Source: Jaltomata sinuosa (lineage: Eukaryota > Streptophyta > Magnoliopsida > Solanales > Solanaceae). Taken from it: a stretch of 64,000 nucleotides of DNA. Each line of letters begins with the position of its first letter. Position 1 is the stretch's first letter. Where the stretch lies: positions 372,001-436,000 of the forward strand of contig QJPP01007228.1 in the NCBI GenBank assembly GCA_003996215.1, given 5' to 3'. Shown one piece after another: positions 1-13,159 of the stretch. A program made the translations under genes and the position numbers. The notes under the pieces are model-generated. The model was not told the origin of the DNA. It made no database searches and saw nothing but the letters and a program-made list of their open reading frames with translations.

Positions 1-460
1 GTTGTTCTATCCAAATCCCATCTTCCAGCGCAATTTATCAACGAGAAGTTCTACAAACGAGAAGATGACCTTGCTTTCCCATGCATACCCCCAAGAGTGC
101 TTTAATTCGGGTTTAGTCCTTCCAAATAATGTTTATTCCAAAAAAAATAATTTGGTTATGTCAAAAGATGAAATAATAGCTCGAGAAGTTACAATTTGAA
201 TGCAATATCTACTAAACAAAATTGCACTAGACTTCAAAACTCTAGTATATTTTTAAGCTGCAGTCACCAAACTATGCTGAGGTCTAAGGGGTGCTCCTCA
301 TCTTCAAAGTACCACGTGAAAGAAAGAATCTCAACGCTTGCCTTCATTCCTCGTATTTTCAATTGTTCAATTCATCATATTTCTGCTGAGATCACCCGCT
401 TCGATACAGAAAGGGTTCTGCAACAGCAATCATTCTAAACATGTTTACCTTCTAAAGACC
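1..460. other. 3' flank of the OEP64 gene
   Basis: No gene is supported here. The short open frames have no recognisable domain and no splice context. The stretch most likely holds the 3' untranslated region and polyadenylation region of the minus-strand OEP64 gene, whose stop codon lies at 461-463. Confidence 0.5.
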
Positions 461-3400
461 CTACAGAAACGACTTCTTCAGCTTGTCAGCAGACATAGAT
501 GCTCTTTTGTTGGTTGGCTCAAGAACTAGTGCGTATCTGAAATCTGCAAAAGATAACAAGGGAAACTAGAGTGTAAGTGAACACTGCAAACATAAGTTAT
601 AGGATGGGCAGGTCATCTATGAGTTCCGGCCATCAGTTTTCCTCCAACGATTAGGTACAATTTCTTTCAAGCCAACCAAACCTTTCGCACATGTTTTTCT
701 TATTCAGAATCCAACTAAAGTGCTCTAAGTATTAGTCCTAGTTGAAGTAGGCCCTTCACAGACCATCTTAGATTACTTTTTTCCACAAATGTGCCTCAGG
801 TGATCTGATTCAGCTGTAAAGTTTGCTTATGGAGGAAATATGAATTAACAACTGAAGTTGTTGAGACACACCTTCAATTGCCTCTTTATAGTAACCCAGC
901 ATTTCTCGTGCCGTGCCCCTTCTTAAGTACGCCTTGACATTCTGTGGGGAAGAAACAGCAAGAACGTTCTCCTCAGAAAAGCATATATGAAACTTGAGCA
1001 AGACCAAGATACAGAGCAATTGAGAATCACAAGCTTTAAAAAGGAGACATTTGTATGGCATTACCAGCTTCTGCCAGTCGTCACTTTTTACCATGAAATG
1101 TAGAATACAAATAAACCTCATTCTTCAAACTTGATCGCAGTACCCAAAACCTTCCTCCCAGATCCCCCAACCCCCCAAAAAATAAAGTCGGCCAATAATT
1201 AACTCTGTTTCTACCTCACAACCACCTTTTCCAGGATCACCAAAGCAATAGAATTTCTAAAGAGAACTAGAAAACTCAATCACACGATATGCTGAAGAAA
1301 TAAAAGCCACGGCATAAGAAAAAAATTTGAGTTTTTTCTGTAATATGTGACTAGGCCGCAATGGATTACACTGAACACATATACAGATATGCTAGTACTA
1401 GCTAAATACATGGGAGCTGGTGAGGTAGGAGAGCGCACCTTCTTATCAAGATCAATGGCTTTACTACTATCATCTTCGGCTTGGTGGTAGCTGGACAGAG
1501 AATTAAAAATTGAAAATAAGAATTTGACAAACATGATAATAGAAAAAGGGGAAAATGGAGAAACAAATTACTTTCTCATCTCCAAATGAGCTGCAGCCCT
1601 GTTGCTAAAGTATGTTGCACTGTTACCATTGAGCTTGATAGCCTCTGTGTAGAAGCCAATGGCTTTTTGCCACTGTTTCTCTTTGTAAGCTTGGTTACCC
1701 TGTGAAAAAATTAAATAGTACATGGATGTGAATATTAAGGGAGTTCCAAAAATAACCCAAAAGATGATAGAACAAAGCAATAGTGAAGGTGCATTAGCAG
1801 AATAGCTAGCTTGTCACTTTCACTAAATAATTATAAGTTTCTCACTCCTGAGCTCTACTGTTTTTTTCAAATTTGTCAATCAAGCTCTGACTGCCGGGCT
1901 CGGAATTGCTCCAAGCTTAACATCACTGAGCTCCCGCTCTTAGGCTTACGACTCCATTCTATAATTCTTTCTCAGCCTGCTAATGGCTGAAGAAACCTGG
2001 TCACATCAGCTTATTCCTTTCCAGAATTCTGTCAGATAGGATATACAACACTTATTTGCTAACGTTCTCTAATTGAGGAAGTGGCAATGACGTGGTAGGA
2101 TGAACCATGTAACTGATATAGCGTGCTAAGGGATCTTCGATCTGCCTACATACTCTTTTTTTTGTTGTTTGCTAAGGATTCACCTACAAATTCTTGTACA
2201 GACAAACAGTTTCAGCACTTGAAAAGATCTAATGAGGAAGTGGCAATGACTTGGTAGGATGAACCATGTAACTGATATAGCGTGCTAAGGGATATTCGAT
2301 CTGCCTACATACTCTTTTTTTTGTTGTTTGCTAAGGATTTACCTACAAATTCTTGTACAGACAAACAAATTCAGCACTTGAAAAAAAGCTATGGCATCAT
2401 GCAAACACCAATTTCTTGTGTAAGTATCAGGGTATTGGACACCAAAAGAGAGGCCTTATGTCGAAAAGTCGGAGAGTTCAGGAAAAGAAGTGACAGGCTC
2501 AATAAAAACATCATGCAAACAAACACAGAAACTTGATCCCAGGTACATTTAGCATGTATAGCAGATGAAGTTGACTGATGGTTATGGCGAACTCAACATT
2601 TAAGAAATCGATGTCCCGCGAAAAACCCACAGCAGGTTATCCTTCATCCTTTGTGTACCTTTTCTTTAGCCATTTCGGCAGATGTTTCCTTGCTCAAGGC
2701 ATTACTAGATGCTGATGATTTTGTGGCTAATTCTGCCTGTTCCTGGAGAGATCCATACATGGTCTGTATGGTGTCGAGCAAAAATCTGTCAGCTCCCTGC
2801 CTTGCTACAAAGGACACAGAAATTGGGCATTTATCATGGAATCCCATTGGTACGCAGACCTACAGTAGGGAAGCATAAAAGATTAGAGAAGTCTGATTCA
2901 ATGCTGGGTTGATCAACTAATTAAGGTCAATTTAAATTTCAGTGTGCTTGGGGTCCAGAAGCACCAGAGAGAGATAGCCATTCACCTGACAGCCACCAGA
3001 CATGCTAGCTACGCTTGAAAATGAACATGACCTAATCTGGTAGTCCTCGGATTGAATCTCCTTTGCACCAATCTTTGGAGGAGGCTCAGCAACTGTGGGG
3101 ATGACCAAAATTCCATCATCCTATTGAAACAGTTAATTTGAATGAGATTAAGATGACAGCATAAGACATATATCAAGATATTATTTCAGCAAGATTACTT
3201 TAACATAATATTAGCAGAGAAATAACAGCAGCAAGGTACAAGAACTTCATACAATTAGCTGAGATTGAGATATTAGTCAGCAATGTTATAATCTCAAATA
3301 AGGTTTCATTAAACAAAAAAGCACATGAAACAGTTTTTTTGTTTTGTTTTTTATCTAAGGAGATGCTGAAATAGTTACAACAGGTTCAGCATCAAAAAGC

Positions 3401-6400
3401 AAAACAACAATCTGGTAGATCTATGCTATAAATGTCACCTATCAATGTAATTGATTCTATCGTGTCTCTAACAAAGATTCAGCCTCATTAATATACTTCA
3501 TTTTATATTGTATTTACGTTTTTACCATGAAATACCAAATACTGAGGAAACAGCTGAAAGTCATAAATCCTTATAGACAAGCATTTGTGAGAAGGTTTTT
3601 CCTCCAAATAAAGGGGTAGATTCGAAAGAAATCAGGCAGTCCATCATAAGAAACTCAACTAAACAAATACAAATAATACTTATTCAAGGGATAGGTTGGA
3701 CAAAAATCAGGCAATCCATTATAAGAAAACAGCATCATCTAAATGAACACCAGTACTACTTACTTTCAGAAGATTATTTAGAGCTGAGCGCATTTCGTTC
3801 CTAATTGCATGGCAGCTATCAATATTTGTATCTGTGATTTCCAGCGCTCCTTGCATTTGGGCAGAAATAACAGGGTCCAGATTGGGCTTTGCAGCATTGA
3901 TCCACTCCAGATGATTTTGTTTGAACTCGTGTCTGTGCACAAATAATAAAAACTAAATTCAGATAGGCGAATTACCACACTCAAAAAATCAATAGGTAAA
4001 TTACCACTCAAAAGAAATACCAGGAAGACCACTTATGTGTAACATTAGAAGCACCAAAAATACATGAGAAAGAGTAGGATAGAAATTCAATAGATTTTTC
4101 TTGTGGTCAAAAGCTCATAGCATGTATAAGGACCCCCCCTCCCTTTCAAGCAAGTACGCGCCCAAAATATATGCTTTAAAATGTGACCAAAACTCACACA
4201 AATAAGATAATGTCACAACTACTTTTGCAAGCTTCAATCAAAAAACGTGCTCCAAGCTTCAAACCAGTAATAAATGTGCCTAGTGATCCCTGTGGCATCA
4301 ACTAAATCTCACCTCCTAAGTCTATGCATAGCATATGCTAGCAAGTTTGTTGATGAAGATTTTCTTTCACCATCGGACTTTTTGCCAGCAAACAGTTTTA
4401 AGCTTGGAACTTTTGAGTTTAAATAGGCTTCCAGATTCTCATGTCTTAGGATTTGTCCTGCAAGAGGTGATTCTCAGAAGGGGTGAAAAAAAGTTTCTCA
4501 TAAGATGCACAAACTACAAACACATACTTCCAAACAGCTTTTCGACAGCTTTGGTCACTGCTTGACTGACACGATCACCGGGGAAATTTACTGACTGAAA
4601 GCAATCATCAGCTATCACAACATTCCTTGGATTACGTTGAGCAGCAAACGGAACCTGCAGAAGCACATGCCCGACACGGCGCAATATGCTGGGTTCTCTA
4701 GCAAACCATCCTGCAGTTATCCAAATTCACTAAAAGCTAAACATAGAACACCAGATAAAACAACATGTAGCATTCAACTTAACTATTTTGCAAAATCCAT
4801 GTATACCTAACTAAATTATATTCCAGACTTAACAACAGCAATATAAAATGTTCATCAAGCGAAATTCTGACATGCTAACCTACATCTCTCCCACCTTCGA
4901 CCCTATCCCCAGAAGTCAATGGTCCTTACCATACTGCTCCCTTGGGTTTTGGGTTGGAGGTGGAGGGTACTTTTCACTTGAGCTACCCTCTCCTGTCTGA
5001 TCATAAAGTGCTACTTACAAGAGTATAAAATCAAGAAAAGTACAAGACCAAGTTGTTGGAAACATTTGCCCGCAAATTCCTTTTTAGAGGCATTTGCCAG
5101 CATTCTCGTGCTAATGCAATTTACCTTCAGCTATTACTACCCCTCTAGACAAAAAAGATCAGCTATGAAGTCCTTTCGGCATGAAGAAGACCACAATTGT
5201 CGCCTTGACTCGAGTCATTTTCAGTTGGAAAAAGAAAAGCTCAGTAGTGCTAGACAAACATATGTGCAGCAAGTAGAGATAAGATGACCGGCATTAGAGC
5301 AATACTGTATGGAACTCCCGATAAAAGGAAAGAGAATAGCACGCAACAAGATGATGCAAAGAAACTTTAGCCAACTTGAAGTTGAGAAAACCTGATCTGC
5401 ATATGAAGAAAATACCTTACCCCGATTCCTTCCCATTCTTAAAATCTATTTAGCAACAGTTCGCCAAAATAAATTATCCTTGGTACTCCATGTTCTCAAA
5501 AATAAGATTGTTAAATAGGTTATTATGACTTCCCCAATCTACTTTCTTGCACATTTTTGTAACATGGAATTTTGCATGGGTACAGAAACAAAGGTTGGGC
5601 TCATATTTAAGAAAATTTGAAGATTTAAGGGCACAGATACAAGGATACTACAAAGTACAAGTACGGGTAGAAAAACTAAAATATAGAAGAAGATTTGGAG
5701 TGTGTAAACATGACTAAGTTTCTCTCTCTCTCTAGATCTCTAATCTTTGTTGTCGGCCTCTTCTCTCTCCGCCAATATTTGCTGTACTCCATCATTCACT
5801 CAGTCAAAGCATCCCACTGTTGACCACATTAGGTACAAATCCTGTACTGACCAGTATTCCGGGGGTGAAGGATCCAAGTAACATAGATACCAACACAACC
5901 AAAGGCCACAAAGGACTAGATATAAAACCTACTAGACATTTAGTTTTAAGTCACCCATATCGTGTTGTAAATTCTTTTTTAAAGTAAAGCGAACATTCTA
6001 AATAAAATTTGATAGTCAATCTCGTTGTTTCAACCAAAATGACTCGAGAACTCATAACTTTCATGTCATTCACTGGTAGCTTATAAAAAATACTTACTCA
6101 GAAACTAGCACTAGAAGAACCACGAGGAATATAGATAAACCAAAAGACAAGCAGATTATTCAAACCCAAATAAAAAGACAACTTCTCCTCATATCAAAAG
6201 GGTAGGACTCTTGCTATCAGTGCAACGATCCCAACATGCAGGCTCAACAGACTCGGCAACAGAAGACGAAGTGAAGGTGAAAGATGTTAAGCTGAGTAGA
6301 AGATAACATTGACAATACTTACCAACTGTGTCAAGACTGGCTGAAACAGGAATTATGCCGGTGTGAGCAACAGTCCCGTGAGATGGCCGAAACCCTAAAA

Positions 6401-8895
6401 CTCCACAGTATGCAGCAGGTACTCTCACACCTCCAATAGCATCAGTACCTGGATAAACAGATGGTATTGTAACTCAGAAGAGCTTACCAGTTACTAGCCT
6501 GTATTCATTTTCTATAAACATGATGTGCTAAAGTGAAAAAAGAACCTGTCAATAAAACCAGCGCTCTATATCTATATTCAACATAGCATGCTTTTCTTCT
6601 TGATTGTTTCTTTTAAATTTTGTGGCAAAAAAATAATAATGAGGTGATAGAAGTTTGTGCTCATCTTGAAATTACCTAAGCATCATTGGAGTCCAAATTC
6701 ATGGCATCACTTAATTAAACCAATCAGTTGCTGCTATACTTTGTCAAAATAGAAGTTAGACCATCTGAATTGATATTGAGATAGAAGCTTGATTAGATAG
6801 CCTGTCCACATGAATAGGAAGTAATACTTCTAACAACAGCTAGATGTTGCAGATTTCAAATGTTCAAGAGAATGTACACTAGCCAAAGTCGAAGGGGCTC
6901 GTTCTTTACATTGTGACTCAAAATTTACCTACAATGCAATGAATGCTCAAGCCACAAAATGACAACAGATGAAAAAGTGAGTTTGAGATGCAAAAGAACT
7001 CACCCAAAGAAAAATCAACAAAATTTGCAGCCACAGCAACAGCAGCCCCACTAGATGACCCTCCGGGCATCCTTGCAGGAGCAGCAGGATTTGTTGGAGT
7101 ATCAAAATGTCTCTGTTCACCACTAATACTGTACAGTGAAGATGACAAGAATGATCAACAACACAAAAAGGATTCTAAAGTGCAGCAGAAATATGCGTAG
7201 CACGACACAAATGTGAATCATCACTTGCCAAAAAATTGATAAATAAACACTACAAACTTCCAGACATACTTCTTTCAAATGCAGGATCATGCTTCCTATG
7301 CCTACAAATTTTAGAAAAGAGTTTTAATCTTAACCAGTGAGAAGTTCAAGAACAAACCCAAATGCCATGTCATCTACAACAGTTCTTCCAGTACATGTGG
7401 CTCCTCCTTCAACAAGCGAGGAGACAACGGTAGACGTCTGACTAGCAGGTCCGTGAGTCCTTGACCAGTCTGGGTTCCCAAACCCTGTCACAAATCCATC
7501 GATATCGAATCTGGGCAATCAAAATTTGATATGACTTCAGTTGTTCTAACATAAGCAAATGAATTTCGAATAGAACTCCAATAGCAACGAGACAAATAAA
7601 TGAAACATGAGAAAAGAAGCGGGGACAGAAAGTGATGCAACAACAAGAATCCTACATCATGGACATTCTCTAGATAGAATTAGCTTTTTAGAAACCTTAT
7701 CAAGAAATTTGAGAAGGCCCCTATTAGGCTCTCCATCCCAACATATAAATCAGCAGTAGTAACTCAAACTGATGAAGACAAGATTGTCAGCATACAACAA
7801 CAACAACATACCCAATATAGTCCCACGTGTGGGGTCTGGGGAGGGTGAGATGTATGCAGACCTAACCCCTACCCTTAAGGGGGTAGAGAGGTTGTTTCCG
7901 ATAGACCCTCGGCTTGTAAGCGTGAACATTGTAGAACACTGTAGAACTACCCATTCATGAAATTTGAAACCCCAATAAGCAGTAGGTTTTGCATACAGAA
8001 GGGAAACTATGAGTAAGGACATACGAATATAAAGGAAAATGTAAAACCTTATAACTGTTCAATTCAAAAATACTACCCCAATCAAGTCAAGAGTTCAATG
8101 AGAGACATTTCAAAAAAGGTGCCCCACTTCCTGTGATCTGTCAGGAACAACTTCGAACTTAAAAAATCAAATTTCAGAATGACGCGGAGCACTCTAAAAT
8201 TATTAGCTGTTAGAAATATTAAATATCAAGTGTTCTAATAATCCAACTTAAACTCAAAGGGCAGGTGTTGATAGAATCTGCTATGGCGGTTATCAGCTAG
8301 CTTTGAGAAGAAAGGAGAGGATGTTTGAAATTAAAATCTGTGTATTTTGAATGAATAATCAAGAATCGTATATAAAGACTGTTAGCACTAACCACTAACT
8401 AATTCTGGTACTAACTTCTAAAATACATTAGTTTACACCACTAACTTGTATTATGTACATATTGACACCTACACTACAATAAGTTGTGTTCCAATACTAA
8501 TCCTCGAGCTGGAGGGTGTAGGATGTCAGAATACAGAACTATGTAATTTCCGGAATTTAGTTGAAACAAGACTATTCATTTCGGTCATCAAGGGCAGAAC
8601 GCAAACTTCACACACACTCAAGGGAGACTGGTTATACAGTTGCAAAATCAAACAACAACTGCGCCTCAATCTCAAATTGTGAAATAGTGAACTTCAGCAA
8701 TCTAAATCCTCTTCTTTTCATACATAAATCCTCTTTATTGATTCTGTCATATTTGAGTGTAAAAAATGATCTTTTTTGTTGGTCCGAATTTTACAACAAG
8801 TCCAATAGTAATAACAAGAGAAATATACAGATAAAAGAAACAGTAACAAGAACAAAAATTAGTGTTTGCATATCAGTTAATCCTCAGGATACGCT

Positions 8896-8926
<31 letters not shown>

Positions 8927-9129
8927 ACGTCGGAGATGGCAAAAGTAAGGCCAGTAAGAGGATGGGGAGCTTTAGGTGGAGGGGGCTGAGGCGGTGGCAG
9001 AAGCTTAAGGCGTTCAACAAAGGCTCCAAAGTCAGCTTTAACAGCTTTCTTTAGCTTTCTGGTCATTATGAGTATTCCAGCCAATCCTAATCCCAACAAA
9101 ACCCACAAATTTGCTGACTGCGACGCCAT
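461..9129 (-). CDS. OEP64: Outer envelope protein 64 / Toc64 (amidase-like plus TPR)
   Basis: Chloroplast outer-envelope protein of the Toc64 family. Family knowledge: it docks Hsp90-delivered preproteins through its TPR domain. Thirteen exons read downwards: 9129-8927, 7510-7358, 7128-7004, 6448-6323, 4710-4528, 4457-4313, 3932-3764, 3120-2986, 2859-2659, 1699-1572, 1490-1439, 941-872, 543-461. All borders are GT/AG and the phase is continuous, giving 590 aa, close to the family length. Residues about 7-23 are a hydrophobic N-terminal anchor, followed by a proline-rich linker. Residues about 55-440 are the amidase fold, with GGSSSG at 141-146 and GTDAIGGVR at 161-169. Residues 481-590 carry TPR motifs starting GNQAYKEKQW. 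In active amidases the second motif reads GTDTGGSIR; the nucleophilic serine is glycine here (residue 167), and the AVKD lysine is also replaced (AISDV). The protein is therefore a receptor rather than an enzyme. A mitochondrial-type paralogue is possible but less likely. Confidence 0.93.
2075..2392. repeat. 159-bp tandem duplication in OEP64 intron 9
   Basis: Two near-identical 159-bp copies lie head to tail (2075-2233 and 2234-2392). Both begin GAGGAAGTGGCAATGA and both contain the same poly-T tract followed by GTTGTTTGCTAAGGATT. Only a few substitutions separate them, so the duplication is recent. It lies wholly inside the intron between exons 9 and 10 and does not touch a splice site. Confidence 0.85.
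7794..7916 (-). mobile_element. RTE-type LINE 3' tail, inverted, in OEP64 intron 1
   Basis: On the minus strand this is the familiar Solanaceae non-LTR tail: a GAGGGTCTATCGGAAAC block, CTCTCTACC, CAGACCCCAC and a terminal TTG repeat (read on the plus strand as AACAACAACAACA at 7797-7808). Two other copies of the same tail occur in this window (13909-14031 and 29569-29690). It is a 5'-truncated insertion with no coding capacity. A TTG-ended SINE sharing this tail is an alternative. Confidence 0.6.
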
Positions 9130-9589
9130 TTCACTCCCTATTCGATTATTTCGAGTTTGGGTGTTTGTTTCTAATACTTTCTTGGATTGGGGTGGTGGGG
9201 GTGGGGGAGGATAGAGCAGTGGAAACCTAAAAAGAAGGTAACATTAAGCTGGGAAGGATTCAAGAAGTTGAAGGGAATTCTGAATCTTTTATCTTTTATC
9301 TTTTATGTATTGACATAAAAGGTATGAAATTCTTGCAAATGTTACAAGACGCCCCAGTAAATTTTGCCTAATTTTAGATAAGCCTCGTTTTTTTGGAAAA
9401 TATATGTAAATTACTACTTACTAATGGCAGTGGGAAATTTGATTAGACAAACTAATTTTCGTTCAACCGAAATCAACCACCACTTTTTTATTATGACATA
9501 ATTTACATTATCTATTTCTGTCTTTGTGCATTGCTCTTACAAAAATAGCAAGAGAATTGGGTGATCGATTAATTATGGTAATAATCTTG

Positions 9590-10208
9590 GAGTTTGGGGC
9601 TAAAATTGTCCCTTAACTATTAGAGTAGGTTCATGTCCCTTAACTTTATTAAAGTGGAGCACTTTTGATTTTCCTAACAAAATCCGTTTAAAAATAACGG
9701 TGTTAAACCCATGTGGCACCCACGTGACTTGTAAAATACAAACCCTTAGAAGTTAAGTGTTAGTTATTATGAGTATATATTTAATTTTGCACGCTCTTAA
9801 ACACAATTAAGAAGAAATCCGCACACCCTTCACCAAATTACTAGCTACGCCACTGACTTTAAGAACATTTTGTTACTGCATTTAAGAAAATGGTTATTTT
9901 TTTCGAGTGGGCAGATTATTGCGTTCTAAAATTGTCTTCAAATATAAATAGCTACTACTATATTAATCCTAAAAAATTAAGAAGACAAGAAAGAAAGAAA
10001 ATGTATATCAATTAAGAAAGAGAAAACACTGTCAAATTTACACCGTTAGAAAATTATCCTTTCGGTTAATTTTTAACATTATTATGTTAGGAAGACCAAA
10101 AGTGCTTCACTTTAGTAAAGTTAAGGGACTAACTATGCTCAGGATTATATTTGAGGGACCAAAATGAACCTACTCTAATAGATGAGGGATAATTTTAGCC
10201 CAAGACTC
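9590..10208. mobile_element. MULE-type MITE, 619 bp, 10-bp TSD
   Basis: The ends are inverted repeats: GAGTTTGGGGCTAAAATTG on the left and, read on the minus strand, GAGTCTTGGGCTAAAATTA on the right. The inverted similarity runs inwards for roughly 100 bp (both arms carry a TATTAGAGTAGGTTCAT block and an AAAGTG..GCACTTTTG block). The element is flanked by a perfect 10-bp direct repeat AATAATCTTG at 9580-9589 and 10209-10218, which fits the 9-10 bp duplications made by Mutator-like transposases. It has no coding capacity. Confidence 0.85.
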
Positions 10209-10468
10209 AATAATCTTGTATAAAAATTAGTGATTATATAATGTAATAGTTATTCGTATTTGTTTCAATTGCTACGTCAAATGGAATCACTATAAATTAA
10301 AAACTTAATCAATATTTTAGTTAAGAATAAAAAAGTATTTAGCAACATTATGAAAACTTGAATATAAACAAATATTGCATCATTAAATACTCGCAAAACT
10401 TTAAAGATAATTTTCAATATTTTTATAAGATTTTTTAAGTAACAAAATTTTAAAGTAATTACTTGGTA

Positions 10469-11030
10469 GAGTTCGGAGTCAAAAGGGCAATTTATTTTTT
10501 TTTCAAAAATTCTAAAAGGGCAAGGAAAATCTTGGTATAGACAAAAGGGGCAAAAGCGTGCCCCTTTGTACGCCTTGTGAAGAACCGTCACTGCACCGTT
10601 AATAATGAATAAAAGGAAGGCGTGCACCTCCACACGCCTTCCCTAAAAGTGAAGTGGCTAAAGTGAAGTGACATGAAGGGGTTCTGACAAAACACCTATC
10701 ACCCTTATCTCAAAGAGTCTAATAATATGAGTGAGTTTAGTAATCTAATAATTTTGGCTAAAAAATGAATTTTTTTTTTTGAATAATGGGCTGAAAATAG
10801 TAATTATTTTGAGGGAGAAAGTGGATGAATCACTCAAACAAAACTCCCAACAAAACAAAGCAAAAGGCAAATTAAACAAAGCAAAGCTTAGTGAAAAAAT
10901 TGATACATGAAATTTCTCTCTGTCTCTCTCTTTCTATTTTACTCTGTTTTCTCCTTCATCTTTCACTTTTTTTTGTCCTTTTGGAATTTTTGAAAAAAAT
11001 AAATTGTCTTTTTGGCTCCGGACTCGACTC
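10469..11030. mobile_element. MULE-type MITE, 562 bp, 10-bp TSD
   Basis: The left arm begins GAGTTCGGAGTCAAAAGGGC and the right arm, read on the minus strand, begins GAGTCGAGTCCGGAGCC. Both continue into a matching AATTTATTTTTTTTCAAAAATTC block, giving inverted repeats of about 70 bp. A perfect 10-bp direct repeat TTACTTGGTA flanks the element at 10459-10468 and 11031-11040. The interior holds a smaller inverted motif (GGCGTG..CACGCC near 10620-10642) and a CT-rich tract. The open frame on the minus strand across the left half is an artefact. Confidence 0.85.
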
Positions 11031-11695
11031 TTACTTGGTATGATAGGTCCTTTTTTGAAATAAAACTAATGAGAAAGTATTTTAATGCTTGTTAGAAGTT
11101 TTTAATCATAAACTGAAAAATAACTTCTTCTTTTTTGGTAATGAAGAGATATATTACATGAGCTTACTCTTCTGCAAATTAATATCGATCTATGAGGACA
11201 ATTACATTGCTCCATGATCCTATTGATCTTCACACGTATGTATTTTAATGATTGCATGTACCTCATTCAACTATCGGGTGATTCATCACTACGCTATATC
11301 TACATGAAACAAAATATCTTAACAGATAAATTAGCGTGTATGACTTCCACATCACACCTAGCTTCCTTGTAGTTTTTGCTATATGTATGTATATGAAAAA
11401 TAACTTTCATGGTTCAAAAATGTACATATGCTTTTCTGTTATAACTATGTTAATTCTTAATACCATATTACTTATTTCAATTAATATCAAACATTATTAT
11501 TGATCTCTAAAACTCAATCTTTTATTAAAATATTATATGTTTACAATAACATATACAGAATAATTTCACAAAGTAAGATCTGAAAAAAATAGAGTGTACT
11601 CAAATCATATCTCTAAGTCAGAGGTAAATTTTTTTATTTTCGATAGATCCTTGGCTCAAGAACATTATATGATTAAATAATATTATCATTATCTT

Positions 11696-11719
11696 TATAT
11701 ATATATATATATATATATA
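11696..11719. repeat. (AT)n microsatellite
   Basis: An uninterrupted AT dinucleotide run of about 24 bp lies in AT-rich intergenic DNA. Confidence 0.9.
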
Positions 11720-13144
11720 CTAGTTTATGGACACGTGTTTGCACGTGTATTTCAAATAATTAATATAAAACTTTTATGTATAAAAAGTAAATAGAAATTG
11801 AAGTATACAAATTGTGCTTATTTTCAAGAGTAATGAATATATTGATCCTATTTACTAATGACCTAATACAAAAAAGTAAAAATAATTGGATATGAAGCTT
11901 ATTGGCTGTTAAATTTTAAGTATATACATTTTTTAACATTACATCTTAAAAGGAAGATTGACATCTCAGAGAAAAAAAAATTGTGGAAGGATAAATAACT
12001 GAAACTTTAAAATATATTTCAAGTTCCTTGACTTTATGATCATTGATCCTCTTCATGCATGTTCGTCAACTATTACACCTGAACTTGATTCTTCGTTCTA
12101 TGAAACATTCTTGGAGCTATATTTCTCAAGCTGCACGATTAAGATTCGCTTTGTATGATAATAGTTGCAAAATACATCGCAAAATTATAATTAGATACTA
12201 GATGAATTAACTGAAATATCATCGCAAGAACTGCCATAAAATCTCATTGTCTGATGCTAGAAAATGTTGTAAGTTCCATTTAAAGAACCTTTGTAGTTTT
12301 CCCTTGAAGTTTCTAGTGTATTTCTCTTAGTATTACGTTCATTTGACCACAAGCACATAATTCAAGCATGTGACTTTTCAGATGATACACATCGGTGGTT
12401 TTAAAACTTCTCTCATACTATTTATAAGATCTCTTCTGCTATACATGTGGTAGTGCTAGAATTTTAAAAGGTCCCGATTGTGAAAGCAAGAATAAAAAGA
12501 TTAAATACTCTTAAATGGTGGTACATGAATGAGAAGTTAGAAGAATTATTTTCTGATAAATGAAACCAAACGTAAAGTTCTATAAAAGCTAACCATTAAT
12601 GATCAAATTAATGAAAAAGTATCATCTTCCAACTCTCAAGAACGTGGATATAGAGATTATTATCATTAACAGCAAATATTTTATAATGCAAATTTATTAT
12701 TTATTGAAAGTTAAATTTACTTTTTTGTCCAAGAATATTTTAAGAGTAAGATTAAAGGTAAGGATAAAATAGTCGTTCAATATTTGATGGACATTTTGGT
12801 AATTCAACTTTTCAACTTTTTGATTCCCACTTTTAGAATAGTAATAAAATAATAATAATAATATATATACACATTTTTAGAAACATTTTTCACCCATTAT
12901 TAGACAAACACTTGTAAAATAATTTTGTCGTTTGAAACACACAAAAAATTTCAAGAGGGACAAAAATGCTTATCTAATGAATTTTCAAGGACTGAAGATA
13001 CAATATCTTTCCTGTTTTTTTCGCTCCCTTAATTTTTCTCATTTGCTGCTACTACCACTGCCGGCAATGAAAAAATTAATCTCATTTTTGAACTCCAAAA
13101 CCCTATCATAAACCCTCTACTTTCTTGTCTTCAACCTCAGTTTC

Positions 13145-13156
13145 CATGCTTTTCTA
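13145..13156 (+). promoter_or_regulatory. Minimal upstream ORF before the zinc-finger start
   Basis: An ATG at 13145 opens a three-codon frame (Met-Leu-Phe) closed by TAA at 13154-13156, three bases before the main ATG at 13160. If transcription starts upstream, ribosomes would meet this ATG first. Reinitiation or leaky scanning would be needed to reach the main start. The transcription start cannot be seen from sequence, so its presence in the mRNA is inferred. Confidence 0.4.
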
Positions 13157-13159
13157 AAA

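Larger units (their letters stand above)
9130..13159. other. Intergenic, divergent OEP64 / zinc-finger promoters with MITEs
   Basis: The two flanking genes are transcribed away from each other, so both ends of this 4-kb stretch hold promoters. It contains no supported gene. It holds the two MULE-type MITEs listed separately and an AT microsatellite. From about 11.7 to 12.9 kb it is AT-rich sequence in which I recognise nothing definite. I could not assign a confident TATA box to either gene. Confidence 0.6.

Noticed and set aside
4653..4655. Splice donor CAG|GTTCCG within OEP64 exon 5
   Set aside because: The sequence simply continues in frame (VPFAAQRNPRNVV) with no intron. The coding match runs through this point.
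7335..7357. Longer OEP64 exon 2 ending at CTCACTG|GTTAAG
   Set aside because: That donor leaves the wrong phase for exon 3. The donor after GCATTTGG at 7358 restores AFG-ISGEQ, the family sequence.
8561..8989. 142-codon plus-strand frame overlapping OEP64 exon 1
   Set aside because: It runs through a poly(A) tract into the antisense of a confident coding exon and has low-complexity composition.
10277..10633. 118-codon minus-strand frame
   Set aside because: It spans the left arm of a MITE and AT-rich flank and is rich in Phe, Ile and Lys, as expected from AT-rich non-coding DNA.
11696..12900. Possible Helitron or other element starting at the AT microsatellite (ACTAGTTTATGGACACGTG)
   Set aside because: The CACGTG-containing start looks familiar, but neither a CTRR-end hairpin nor inverted ends could be found to close the element.
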